This document shows, in pieces, positions 25,307-36,104 of a DNA stretch of 64,000 nucleotides. The notes under the pieces were generated by a model. The model saw nothing but the letters and a program-made list of their open reading frames with translations, made no database searches and was not told where the DNA came from. The translations under genes and the position numbers were made by a program. Origin of the DNA: Angomonas deanei (lineage: Eukaryota; Euglenozoa; Kinetoplastea; Trypanosomatida; Trypanosomatidae); assembly GCA_903995115.1 (NCBI GenBank), contig LR877166.1, positions 62,001-126,000 on the forward strand. Direction: 5' to 3'. Each line of letters opens with the position of its first letter. The stretch's first letter is position 1.

Positions 25307-28300
25307 TTACTGACGTCTTCTCTTGGAGCCCTTCTTGGATGGAAAGTGCTCTTTTGTCTTGTGAGAACTAGAAGCTCCCTCTGTGCCGTCTATCACCGCC
25401 TTGGAGGCGCTATGCAGAAGATTGGTGTTGGTATTCACGGTGACTTTTTCCTTTCGGCCAACGGTTAAGCCCACCACGTTGCCGCTGTCGTCCCTTCTCT
25501 CCTGGATCAGCTCCCCCTTCTCCTCCTTCCCCTCCGCCTTGCCGGTGATGCTGGCAAGATAGGTCAAGTGCTGCGAGATGCGGGAGACCGCCTTGTGGAG
25601 AAAGGTGCGTAGCTGTTGAGGGGTGACGCCCTTGAACGCGGACTGCTGACCTAGCTGATCCACCGTGACGCACTGCAGCCCCACCGCGAGGAGGACGGCC
25701 GCCTGGGCATGACTCAGCACCACTCCCGCCGTGCCGTCCGGGGCCACGTAGAGCTGATGGGCAAAGTACAGCTGCGCCACTTTGGGCAGCAAGTCCAGCA
25801 CGTTACCGCCCTCGACGAAACTAGTGGTGTACAGCTGCAGACGGCGCAAGTCCGAGGAGGAGAAGAGGCGAGAGATAGCCTCAAAGTCTGCCTGCGTCAC
25901 GCCGGCCACACGTACCACGCCGCTGTCTCGCTCCGACAGATCCGTCAGCTGTGTCATCTTCGAGGCGTCATGCATGTCGGTGTTCACGGTGACGCTCATC
26001 GCGAGGTCAGACGGTAGGTTACGGAAGGCGGAGGCGAGAAGGGAAAGCCACCGGTGATGGAACTCGCGCCGGAGAATGCCCAGTTCAATATCGATTGGCT
26101 TCACCATCACACAACTGTGCTCCCCGGTCAGCTCGTGGACGGCCTGGCGAATGTACATGACCTCGTACCCCGCTCGACGCCAAAAGTTGAACAGCTCCGT
26201 GGTGAGGCCAAAGCTGACCCCAATGTAGTCTAGTGGCTCAAACGGTCGTTCCACCAGCGGAGAGAGTAAGTTGGAAATGGTCTTTCTGGGCTTTATCATT
26301 TCCTCGTCCTCCTGTCCGTCCTCTAAACCGCGCGGTGTCTGACCCTCGGTGTCGGTGGCCTTCTTCTTCTCCGCCGCCGTGAGGGAGATGTTACCGCTGT
26401 AGTACTTGTGGAGGAGGTCTAACGCCCTAGAGCCATACCCGGCACGCTGCAGGGCGGGGTTGGTCGCAATGCGCACCACCCGCACGCCAGCCAACTTGGC
26501 AAACTCGTCTTCCAGATAGTACTGGGCCAAGGAGTAGGGGATCAAGTCGCCGGAGGGTCGTAACCCGAGGGACATATTGTTCTTAATAGTCCCTGCCTTA
26601 ATCTGACCTTCCTCGCATGCGTGGATGACGCAGAAAATGTCGGGTATCTTGTTGTCGGTGATGGTGCCAGCGCACAAAATAAACAAGTGGTGTCCCGGGG
26701 CGTCGGAGAGGAGTTGTAGATCGTTCGGTTGGTTCTTGTAGTGGGCGGCAATCAGCAGGGACTGTATCCGCTGAAGGAGTTCCTCGGCGAGGGGGTGGTA
26801 GGAGAAGAGGGCGTCACGGTTCACATAGTACAGTTCGCACGTCTTGGGGTGGGGCGAGATCTCGAGCGGGGCGACGGTCGTGTCCAGACAGAGTAGCTTG
26901 TTCAGCCACCGCTCCACCGGGTCATTCGGGCCGTAACGGATGGGGTCTTGCAGGGACAGTTCCTTGAGGCTGCGGTGGTCGCCGCTACCACTGTTGACGC
27001 GTTTTCGCATGTCGGCGACCAGCTTCATGGACAAGCTCCGCCCGGTTCCCTCGTACCCCGAGACGGTGGACGAAAGAAACACCAAATAAGGTCCGAGTGC
27101 CTGTCGCACCAGCGGTAGCGGAAGGGCCGCCGCCTCGTCGATGATGGCTAACTCCGCCTGCGCAAACTTGTTGACATCGGTCGCGCTCACAAACTGAATC
27201 GTCTGACGGTGGGCACGGAAGACGTTAATTCGAATCACGCACTTGTCGAAATCTTCGTTGGTGCTCTGCAACGCCTCAAAGTCCACCTTCTCCGCGTAGC
27301 CCATCTCCTTGAGCCCCTTGACGGCAAATTCAAAAAAGGTCTGAAGATTCTCTGGCGACGGCGCGGTACAGAAAATGTTACTGTAGCCTTGCGCGATCGC
27401 ACCTGCCGCGGCAATGCCCAGCGCCGCCGACTTTCCCCGACCTCTCCCAGCGGTCACCACGCACGTACTGTCCAGCGTCTTTTCGGTCACACTCTGCATG
27501 AGCGACAGGACGGTCTTGGCTTGGTCGAGCGTCTGGCAGAGCTGAACGAGCGGTCCTACCGCCGTGCTCTGGCGTAGCTTCTCCTTCACGCCGGACAACT
27601 CCGCCTCGTGTTTCAGTTCACCTTTTATCGTCAACTCTGCCTCAAACGAACCCTTATTGCGGTTTTTGCCATAGTTTTTCATGGCCGTCGTAATCGGCAG
27701 CACCGTGAGATCATCGTCGACGCAGAGGGCGGTGGTACAGTCGGAGAGGGAGAGAAGGAACCGCTCGTTAAAGCGGGGCACCACGTCCTGGAGCGCCTCC
27801 GTGCGGTAGCGAGCGTGAACATCCATGGTAATGGTGTACAGTTGCTTGAGAGAGCGCATGGCACGAAACATAATGACAATGAGACCGCCACCTTTTACCG
27901 TCTCCATCGTCCTCGCCAGTGTGTTGGGGTCGATCGCCTCAAAGTCTTGAAGAATGGCCATTCCAAACGTCTGTCCTAATATCTTGTGCGTTTCATTGTA
28001 TTTGCAGAAGCGAATCTCCGTCTGGGCGAGAAACGTCTGGAAAGAGTCCTTCGTGGCCTCAGTCGACATGCCTCCCTTTACCTCCAGTCGGGCACGCTTT
28101 TCTTGTTTCTTTTTACTGGTGGAGCCAAAATCCAGCTCCTTCTTCATACACCACAGCACATTCACCTTGGCGTTATGGGTGGCGCGGGAGAGCATGAGGT
28201 GGAGGTTCACGATTTGATCCTTGCCTCGGTCACCGACGAGGAGGAGGAGCCCTCTGTGTTTTTCCTTCGCAATGTCCTCCATTAAAAATCGGAGGCGGTC

Positions 28301-28369
28301 GTCGACTTTCTTGCGCACCATCATACCAGGAGTATTCAACGACGTGCTCGCCACAGACATGTTGGACAT
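25307..28369 (-). CDS. NAT10: RNA cytidine acetyltransferase (NAT10/Kre33/TmcA family)
   Basis: 1,020 residues from the ATG at 28369 (MSNMSVAST); a TTG two codons earlier is not a likely eukaryotic start. The enzyme makes N4-acetylcytidine in 18S rRNA and, with an adaptor, in tRNA, and is needed for small-subunit biogenesis. Visible modules are a N-terminal TcmA-like region, the RecD-like helicase with Walker A GRGRGKSAALG at about 312-322 and LAIIDEAAALPLPLV as Walker B, and a GNAT domain with RIATNPALQRAGYGSRAL (acetyl-CoA loop). A C-terminal tRNA-binding-like part and a Lys/Arg-rich nucleolar tail follow. Length matches yeast Kre33 (1,056) and human NAT10 (1,025). The 3 kb frame is uninterrupted. 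Confidence 0.96.
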   Translation of the reverse strand: MSNMSVASTSLNTPGMMVRKKVDDRLRFLMEDIAKEKHRGLLLLVGDRGKDQIVNLHLMLSRATHNAKVNVLWCMKKELDFGSTSKKKQEKRARLEVKGGMSTEATKDSFQTFLAQTEIRFCKYNETHKILGQTFGMAILQDFEAIDPNTLARTMETVKGGGLIVIMFRAMRSLKQLYTITMDVHARYRTEALQDVVPRFNERFLLSLSDCTTALCVDDDLTVLPITTAMKNYGKNRNKGSFEAELTIKGELKHEAELSGVKEKLRQSTAVGPLVQLCQTLDQAKTVLSLMQSVTEKTLDSTCVVTAGRGRGKSAALGIAAAGAIAQGYSNIFCTAPSPENLQTFFEFAVKGLKEMGYAEKVDFEALQSTNEDFDKCVIRINVFRAHRQTIQFVSATDVNKFAQAELAIIDEAAALPLPLVRQALGPYLVFLSSTVSGYEGTGRSLSMKLVADMRKRVNSGSGDHRSLKELSLQDPIRYGPNDPVERWLNKLLCLDTTVAPLEISPHPKTCELYYVNRDALFSYHPLAEELLQRIQSLLIAAHYKNQPNDLQLLSDAPGHHLFILCAGTITDNKIPDIFCVIHACEEGQIKAGTIKNNMSLGLRPSGDLIPYSLAQYYLEDEFAKLAGVRVVRIATNPALQRAGYGSRALDLLHKYYSGNISLTAAEKKKATDTEGQTPRGLEDGQEDEEMIKPRKTISNLLSPLVERPFEPLDYIGVSFGLTTELFNFWRRAGYEVMYIRQAVHELTGEHSCVMVKPIDIELGILRREFHHRWLSLLASAFRNLPSDLAMSVTVNTDMHDASKMTQLTDLSERDSGVVRVAGVTQADFEAISRLFSSSDLRRLQLYTTSFVEGGNVLDLLPKVAQLYFAHQLYVAPDGTAGVVLSHAQAAVLLAVGLQCVTVDQLGQQSAFKGVTPQQLRTFLHKAVSRISQHLTYLASITGKAEGKEEKGELIQERRDDSGNVVGLTVGRKEKVTVNTNTNLLHSASKAVIDGTEGASSSHKTKEHFPSKKGSKRRRQ

Positions 28370-28643
28370 CTTCAACTTACTAGTGGAGAAAATGACTTCT
28401 ATGAAGGTAGGGGATGGGGAAGAGGTGGGGGTGGAAAAAGAAATGAGGCAACGCGGTCACTCACGCGTACCAATACAACAACGCGAACTAGCAAATAAAA
28501 CACAAAATTTAATGAGTTTAGGTTAAACGTTTAAACACAATAATCGTAAAACTCGAAGAAACGCATCTGCTTCCAGTTTGAAATTCCTTCCAGTAATAGT
28601 GTAATAATAAGTATGACAGCGGGGGGAGCGCACAGAGTATCCT

Positions 28644-31416
28644 TTAGCTCAGAATGAAGGTGGACTTTGCCTCTCGCACCGCATCTCGCACCCGTTTGGC
28701 CAAGTCTCGGACACCCTCGTAGCTGGCGGTTTGACCCATGTGCTCCTCAGATGCCTCCAGCACCGCCTTCACGTTCGACTGCAACTGCACAAGTGCCTCC
28801 AAGACGTGCTTTTGGTCCTCCTCGCTGGGGTGATCGTTCGACAACAGTCGCTCCTTCAGCAGCTCCGAGGCCTCCGTTGCATCGTGGAAGAGCGACTCCA
28901 GACACTCCACCGTTCGCTTAAACTTGGTCTCGTCCCTCTCCCAGTGCTCCTTCTGTTGGCAGGCCCGCAGCTCTTTTTGTCGATAGCGGTAGCTCTCCAG
29001 CGGGCCGTCCAGATAGAAGAACAGCGTCGCGGCACAGTGGTACAGGTCGGGGTCTGTCACAAAGGTGTCGAGCAGGCGCGTGAAGAGTGCCTGCACCCGC
29101 TCCCGGTGACGCTGACGGGTGGCCTGGCGCGCCTCCTCATTGACCTGGTAGGGGGAGTCATGGTGGAACATGTCTTCCGGCAGCTCCACGTCTGCCCCAA
29201 ACGGCTGCAAGTCACCCACCACCTCCACCTCCCCGTCGTCGTCGGTGGTGGGGATGTGCGTGATATCCTCCGGCGAGGGTTCGCTGGCGAGACTCTTGTA
29301 GATGTTGTTGGTGACGCTTGGTAGCTCTTCCTTAGGGCTGCCCGCGATCTCGCCCCGGAGGTACGCGATGGTGATGGCGACAAACTTCTCCATGGTGGCT
29401 CGATCCAGCTGCATGGCGCGCTTGGAGATGTCAAGGGCAATGTTGAGCGCGTTCGTCGACTCAAAAACTTCGTTCAACTCACAACCCATTTGAAAGTAGT
29501 TTTGCCACATTTGCCAACTGCGACGGTTCTGGCGTAACGCCTGACTCATGCAGTTGTAGGCCGGACGAAGTTTGCCTTCGTGGAGCAAAATGGAGGCCAA
29601 GTTATTCCACGCATACGCGTCGTTGGGGTTGATTTGGCACACACGGGTGAACGCCTCCCCGCCGCGCTTGGTATTCTTTAATCGAAGCGCCGCATACCCC
29701 AGTGAGAACCAATCGCCACCAAAGATGGGGTTAATCTTCACTGCCATGTCAAAGTACTCTACCACCTTCTCAAAGTGCTCTCGGTCCAAGGCAAGTCTCG
29801 CCAAGCACACGCATCGGGGCCGCCACGGTGTGCCCACTGAGTTCCCACGCCTTCCACAGGTACTGATCGTCCCTGGTGGCCTCTCCCAAGGCCACCCACA
29901 ACATTGGGTTGGCGGGGTCACGCTCCAGAAGGTCCCTGGCGAGCGTTTCGGCACGGCGTCGCTTGTCCAACTTTTTGCAGCACTCAATAATGTTTTGCCA
30001 ATCCTGAATCGCCTCGTAGATATCGAGAGCGGTTTTGAATAGGTTTTCCTCGAAGCACATGGCCGCCAACTCGGCCCGCAGGGTCCATATCGGCGGGTAG
30101 GGGACACAGTAAAAGTAGTCCCCACCCGAACGCGCAAACGTCCGCCGCTCGGGCTCTCGCTCGGTGATGGTGAACTGGTCTAACAGCTCCGTCAGCTGCA
30201 AGTGGGCCCTCTCCTGTACACGATTGCGGCTCACCTCGAGACGGCAGCGCGTCAGTAATATCTGGGAGGCCACCATGAAAGGGGACACCGCGGGGTCGAC
30301 CACCAGTCGCTCAATGTAGGTCATCATGTGGTGCTGGGTGAGGCCGTGGTGGGGGTTTCGGTTCTCAATATCCATGCAGAGGGAAAGGATGATCGCCTTG
30401 TCCTCGGGGTGGAGGGGGGTGACAGGGACAGGCTCGCTCTCCGGGGTGGCGCGGGGTCGGTCGAGCAAATCGTGCCCGTCCTTTTCCCCATTAATCACGT
30501 TTGGTTGTTCCTCCGTCTCACTGTCTGGTGGGACCTCTCGTGCGCTCTTTGCCGTCAGTAGCATCTGCACCAGCTGGTGTTGCTGCCACCGCGTACGGAC
30601 GCCCATCATCGAGGTCTCCTCCGTTTCCAGTCCGCTGAGCTTCTCCGCCCGTCGGACGGTGGCGGCGGCCATATCGCGGCGGTGGTAGTACTGCTGCACA
30701 TGGCTAATCTCCAGCAGGGTGGCGACGGTGATTGCACTCTCCGGCTGCGACAGCAGGGCATCCACGCAGGAGGAGACTTGCAGGAAAACGGTGTGCGCAC
30801 GGTGCTGCAGGCACAGCTGATGCCGGTAATACACCCGCAAGCGCCAGATGCTCGTGAGAGGAAAGAGGGGTTGTTTCTCATCTCGGGGATCTAGGGAAAT
30901 ACCGCTGGCGCTGGGGTCGAGGTCGACGGAGACGAGCGCCACCGCGCACAGCAGCAGCCCGCACAATCGCACCGAGGGGACCGGCATCTCACCGTCACGG
31001 GTGAGAAGACGCTGGTAGCACATGGCTCGCAGATCCTCCATCAGCCCCTGCTGCTCCAGTACCTCCAGCTCCTCCTTGGTCATCCTCGCCTTCTTCACCG
31101 CGGTGCAGTCCTCCAGCAGGTCGGCCTCCCCGAACCGCTTGTAAATGACGGCGAGCTCCTGTCGCTCCTTGTTGCTCAGCGACCCACTAAAGTTCTCAGA
31201 GTTGAAGAGGCGCATGGCGAACTCGACGGCGGGGATGATGTCCTTCTCCACACTCAGTTTATTTTGATTATCGCGTACATACTGTGCCACGGTCAAGCAA
31301 TACTCCTCCGAGGCTTTTACGGCGTCGGGGACAGTGAGGTTTACTTTTCCGTCCGCAATGTACTCCTCCTTGATTTCCGGCGCTGGAAGAAGTGTCAGCA
31401 ACTCTGGAAATGACAT
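28644..31416 (-). CDS. TTC27: TTC27/Emw1 TPR protein, one +1 frame break
   Basis: The first frame, ATG at 31416, gives the N-terminal half. It contains LTQHHMMTYIERLV, the RCRLEVSRNRVQERAHLQL segment and the TPR phrase ALDIYEAIQDWQNIIECCKKL, then DQYLWKAWELSGHTVAAPMR. It soon runs into TGA at 29772. The second frame continues with LARLALDREHFEKVVEYFDM, then FGGDWFSLGYAALRLK and NPNDAYAWNNLASI, the C-terminal TPRs of the same family, to 28644. Joining the halves needs a +1 move near 29808. Together they make about 920 residues, close to yeast Emw1 and human TTC27 (843-904). The family is essential and linked to small-subunit ribosome assembly and cell-wall integrity in yeast. The biochemical role is unclear. 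Confidence 0.9.
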
Positions 31417-31574
31417 TTTTATTTATTATTTTTACTCTTTACGTGTCATATGGAGAAGAAAAGAAAACAAAAAAAGGGAGGAGCATGTCGTCACGTCGCA
31501 TAATGTAATAATAAAGGTCATAACAAAGACTTGAATACACTAAAAGAATAACTTTTTTCTTTTTCCGGCTACTT

Positions 31575-34500
31575 TTAGATATTCGCATCGACATGGTAGG
31601 TGGCGTAGTTCCCGCCAACATGATCGCAGCATACGCAATTCAACTCCAACTTACCACCCCGCATGGTGGTATAGCGGAAAAACAACTCGTTCAACTTTTT
31701 CAGACAACGGGTCGATCGACTCAGGTGGGACCACTCGCCGCCCACCCCAATCGCATTCGCTTCTGCCGTACCACTACTGAACAGCGGACCCTCCGGCTCA
31801 TAGTCTCCTCTAGGGGAGTGCATACCAAGCCGCGTCCCAAAGGACAACTTTCTGAACTTTTGCATATTCGTAAATCGCTTCTCTCTCCAGTGTTTGATGG
31901 GGATATCCAACCCCAGCAGCACCAGAGGGAACAGCAACGACACGACAAAGTGAGCTGGTGAGGGAAAGAAGGCCATCTTCAGTGCGCCCGTCGGGGTGCT
32001 CAGAATGACAAACCCCACACTCAGCACGGTGACAAGAAAGTTGACGCTGATCCACCGCCACGAGGTGAAAAGGTACGTGGACCGTCGCCCCTGGCCAATC
32101 CGTAACGAGAAGGTCAAGGAAATGGGGTGGTGTCGACTAATGTGGGTCCAACAGTGGATCATGAGCCAGTAGTTCAACGTGAGGGCCACGTACCCCTGCG
32201 ACGCCACCAGACAGTCCTCCTGGGAGTGCGAGAAGAGGTTTATGACGCTCGTGTCGCACTGGCGGGTGCAGGCGGTAATGCCCAAGGCAAGGAGGGCGAC
32301 GAGCGAGGGAATATAACGCAGACACCACACCGCGGCACTATGCAAGACGATGGCCCGTCGCACAAAGTAGTTGTGTCGGGAGGTCATGGTGCGCATCGGA
32401 TCGATGCCAGCGTACGCAGTGTACGTGCAGGTGAGGGCCAAGATGGGGATAATGACATTGAGCACAAAGACGATCGCCGGTGACGTCAGTAGGAGTGGTG
32501 CCCCAACGACGAGCGAAAGGCTGTTCAGCATCACCACCAGCACGTTGGTGTGCATAATGAACTCGTCACAATTGCCAATCCCGCTCAAGCGCAGTCGTGC
32601 CTGCCGCACCATCGTCGCGATAATGGGCAGCACGGAGGTGGACGGCGGGGCACGCAGGGAGCAGCTGCAGCTAAGGAGTTCCGCCACGCTACGGTACAGT
32701 GGAATGTCCCGATTGGCGGACTCCGTGGTGGACGAGAAGTCCGACGGCTCGTAAATCTTGTTTCGCCACTTCACCGTATTTTCCTTTTCCGCGTTGACGC
32801 CACGACGGGTGGGTAACACCCCAATCGACAAGTCTGCCTGCACAAAACTGCGCACATTGGAGTGGTTAAACACAGACCCCACCGCCACCACAATCTCGTG
32901 GTTGTCCTGCAGAATGGACAACATGGCCCGCGTGGCCACACCGTGTGCGTGGGAGAATAAGTTCACCTGAATCGGAATGGGGTCGACGTGAAGAATGTGT
33001 TTACGAATGGATTTGATGCCAAAGGGTAGTTGGGCCCGAATACTGTACGGGTCGAGGGCCACCGCATCCTCTTTCAGTGAAATACAGCAGTTCCAGTCCG
33101 TCTCCAAGCCCACCCGGCTGCCGAAACTCTTCGTTTGGCGCTCATTCCCTGAGCAAAAGTACATGCAGCGGACCCCAGCCCCCTCCATGGCGGACATGGC
33201 ACTCTGCACGTTTGGCCGCACCGAGTCTCGCAGCCCCACTAAACCAAGAAAAGTGTGTGACGTCGAGGCCATCAGCTGGATAAACGTTTGCGGCGTGATA
33301 AAGTCATCCGTTTCCGGTTGAGAGAGCGGTATGCACCCACTGGAGGCCGATCGCCGCATCTTGGGTGGAGCACGATAGGATTTGGAAGGGGTGTAGAGGG
33401 ACGGCGCGGAGGCACTACGCCGTGGTCGCACTACATCCTCTCTCTCCTCCTGGTTGGGGAAGTCCTTTGTAGTGGTGGCAGACGGTGTGCCGTCGAACTC
33501 AAACGGGCGGTACCCTTCGCGGAGAGAGTGCGAGTTTAAGTTTTGCCCCCCGCCGCCGTCCTTGTAGCGACGGGACTTTTCCCTCCTGCGGTGGGCGAGA
33601 ACCGAATCACGGGTGACGGACTGTCCGTCCTGGAAGAAGAACTCACTGTACCCCTTCTCCATACTGGGCAGTGTGCCCACCAGCTGATTGTACCGTGCCG
33701 GGAGCACACGGTGTGCCATCGCAACGGTCTCCAGACACAACCCTTGCTCCCACGTCTGCTTACCCGTGTGTAGTATTTCCTTCTTTTCGTATTCGTCAAA
33801 CTCCTCTACCGCAGAGCCCGTCCAGTGCGTGTTGCTGAACTGCATGACCAGAAATGGGGTTCCCATCGTGAAGACGTGCAGCAGCCCACTATCGTCGGAG
33901 GCCAGCAGCGAGCAGGACTGCTCGGGAAAGCTATTGTGATACTTTGGTTTACTTTTGGTGTCAATTTGAAAGATGCGGGCGACGACCTTGAACCGACTGA
34001 CGACACTGTCCGAGAAGGCGCAGGTGCGCGGCAGCCAATACATGGCGCGAACCCATCGGGGGGTGCGGTCACAGAACCGAAACGGCTCCGTCCACGTCTC
34101 CAAGTTCTGCGGCTCCTCCGATAAGGCGTGCATCAAGATGCAGAGGCAGATGGAGTTCAAGTGTCCTCGATGTGTTTTTACATCCTTTTCTCGTCACCAA
34201 ACTCCACTGTCATGTGCTCCTTGTTGCTGTGACGAAGTGCCAGATTCACAAAGCGTTCTTCCTGGAATTTTTTGCGTTTAATTTGACGCTTCATGTTCAT
34301 GTTTTCTTGCGCTCCCTAGCGGCTTCCGCGGTCACTTGACTCACGCCAGTAAAAAAGGTATTCGCAGCATTCTCCTCTCCTGGATCGGTGTGGATGTTGG
34401 CTGGTTCCTCGCCGACGGCCGGGGCATCGTCCGTGTTCCCTTCAGGGGGAAGGACCGGCAGCGAGTCCTCCGCCGCCTCTTCATCAGAGGAAGAGGAGGA

Positions 34501-35910
34501 GGAACTGCTCTGGAGAGTGGTGTTGGTAGGCTGTCGGCCTTTCAGACACAACACCTGTACCGGCAGCAGCACCATGTCCGTCACAATGCCGGTCTGATCC
34601 AGCATGGCCACAACGGACGCCATGCCAAACCCATCGACGAGGGAGCCAGAGAACACCATTGGGTTACGGCTACCATTCTCTGGTTGGCGGTGGAAAAAGA
34701 CGCGAAACATGGTCGTCAAGGCGGACCACATGGAAAAGCGAGGGAGGCGGTCGTCCACGTCGTGCAGCTTTTTACAGACAATGTAGTGAAACAGCTTGTC
34801 GAGGTACACATTGGCGTAGAGCACCAGAAAGCGGTTGACGACGGTGGCATTCAGTGGCAGTAAACCAAGCAGCGCCACCGACGGATCGCGAAACACGCCT
34901 TCCCCTAGCGGAGCCCCTGCGACAAAGTAGTACAGTATACCGGCAGCGATCGTAAAGCACATGGCCACAATCCAAAAAAGGAGAAACACACGAAAGACAA
35001 AGTATTCCATGTGGTGCGAGACGGAAATGCTGTTTCCTCCCCGCAGGGCCGTTCTCGACTCCCTCTCTCCATCGCTCTCGTCCGTGGTGGCCTCCTCCTC
35101 CACGAAACGCTTCCCGGACATGAGCAAGTTGGGCAGCCGCGGCGGTCGGGCACGGTCAACCAGCGGGCGTAGGACGATGGCGTAACTTTCCAAGGTGATG
35201 CCCATCACATCCACCAGCTTGCAGATACTCTTCGGCTCCATGTAGCGCCGCACACTGAGGGTGACCTCGTCCAGCCGTTTGGACCGCTTCACCACTAAAC
35301 TCTTGAGAATAAGCTTTAGTCGCAGGGTACGTTGATCTACCACAGCGAACATGCGGAACGCACTGGCGGGGAGGTGGGAAAAGGTTTCCAAAAACACTTT
35401 TCGTCGTTCCGAATTATTCTGACTCGGTTTGTTGCGCATTTCAACGATTCGCTTCGACCACCGAATCAGCACCGCGTTGATCACATCGGCGGTTCTAAAC
35501 TTCACCTCCGTCACCCGCTCCCAAATGATGTATCCCTGCAGCAGGACACACGAGGCGGATAGGACGATAAAGAGGCAGGTACACACAATCGTGGAGGAGA
35601 TGGGCTGTAGTATACACGCAATGGCCAGCATGGCGCACGTCACGAGGACGGCCCAGTTCTGCGCAAAGACAAAGCTAAAAAAGAGGGAGCGAAACATGAC
35701 CAGCGTGTCCCCCCAGGACGACTGACACCGCTCCAGAAGCTCCCGCAACTGTTTGCAAATCACTTCCTCGTAGGCACTACTCGGTGTGGCCTCACTCAGC
35801 GCGGTGTCCTCCTCGCCGGGTGGATTGACCACCTCAAACGACGCTCCTGCATTCTCTATGGTGGGGGAATCTTCTTCCCCGAAACTGACAAAGACGTCTC
35901 TAGATTTCAT
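31575..35910 (-). CDS. TMEM94: TMEM94-like P-type ATPase-related membrane protein, frame broken twice
   Basis: The first frame (ATG at 35910) has two helix pairs (FAQNWAVLVTCAMLAIACIL onwards and VFRVFLLFWIVAMCFTIAAG onwards) and reaches a P-type motif, DQTGIVTDM, where the phosphorylatable Asp is kept but the usual Lys is Gln. After an acidic Ser/Glu tail the frame ends at ERKKT. The final frame (34160 leftward) carries the nucleotide-binding-like region and a C-terminal block of about six helices. A ~40-codon stretch in a third frame, between about 34305 and 34185, has coding character (KFQEERFVNLALRHSNK) and bridges them by two -1 moves. Human TMEM94 is an ER protein reported to take up Mg2+. 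Total length is about 1,440 residues, near the human 1,356. Confidence 0.82.
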
Positions 35911-36104
35911 TAATCCACGCTACGGTGTAATGTCGGTGGTTCCGCTGTGCAACTTCGGATCTCTGTATTCTAAAGAATAAGACAAACCATTAAAAGGGGG
36001 TAAAGAAAGATGAGAGGACTGAGATGAAAGACAAGTCGAGAACTCGAAAAACAAAACAAAAAAAAAGTGATAACTATTTATCAACGATAGCTATTTTACA
36101 ATAT

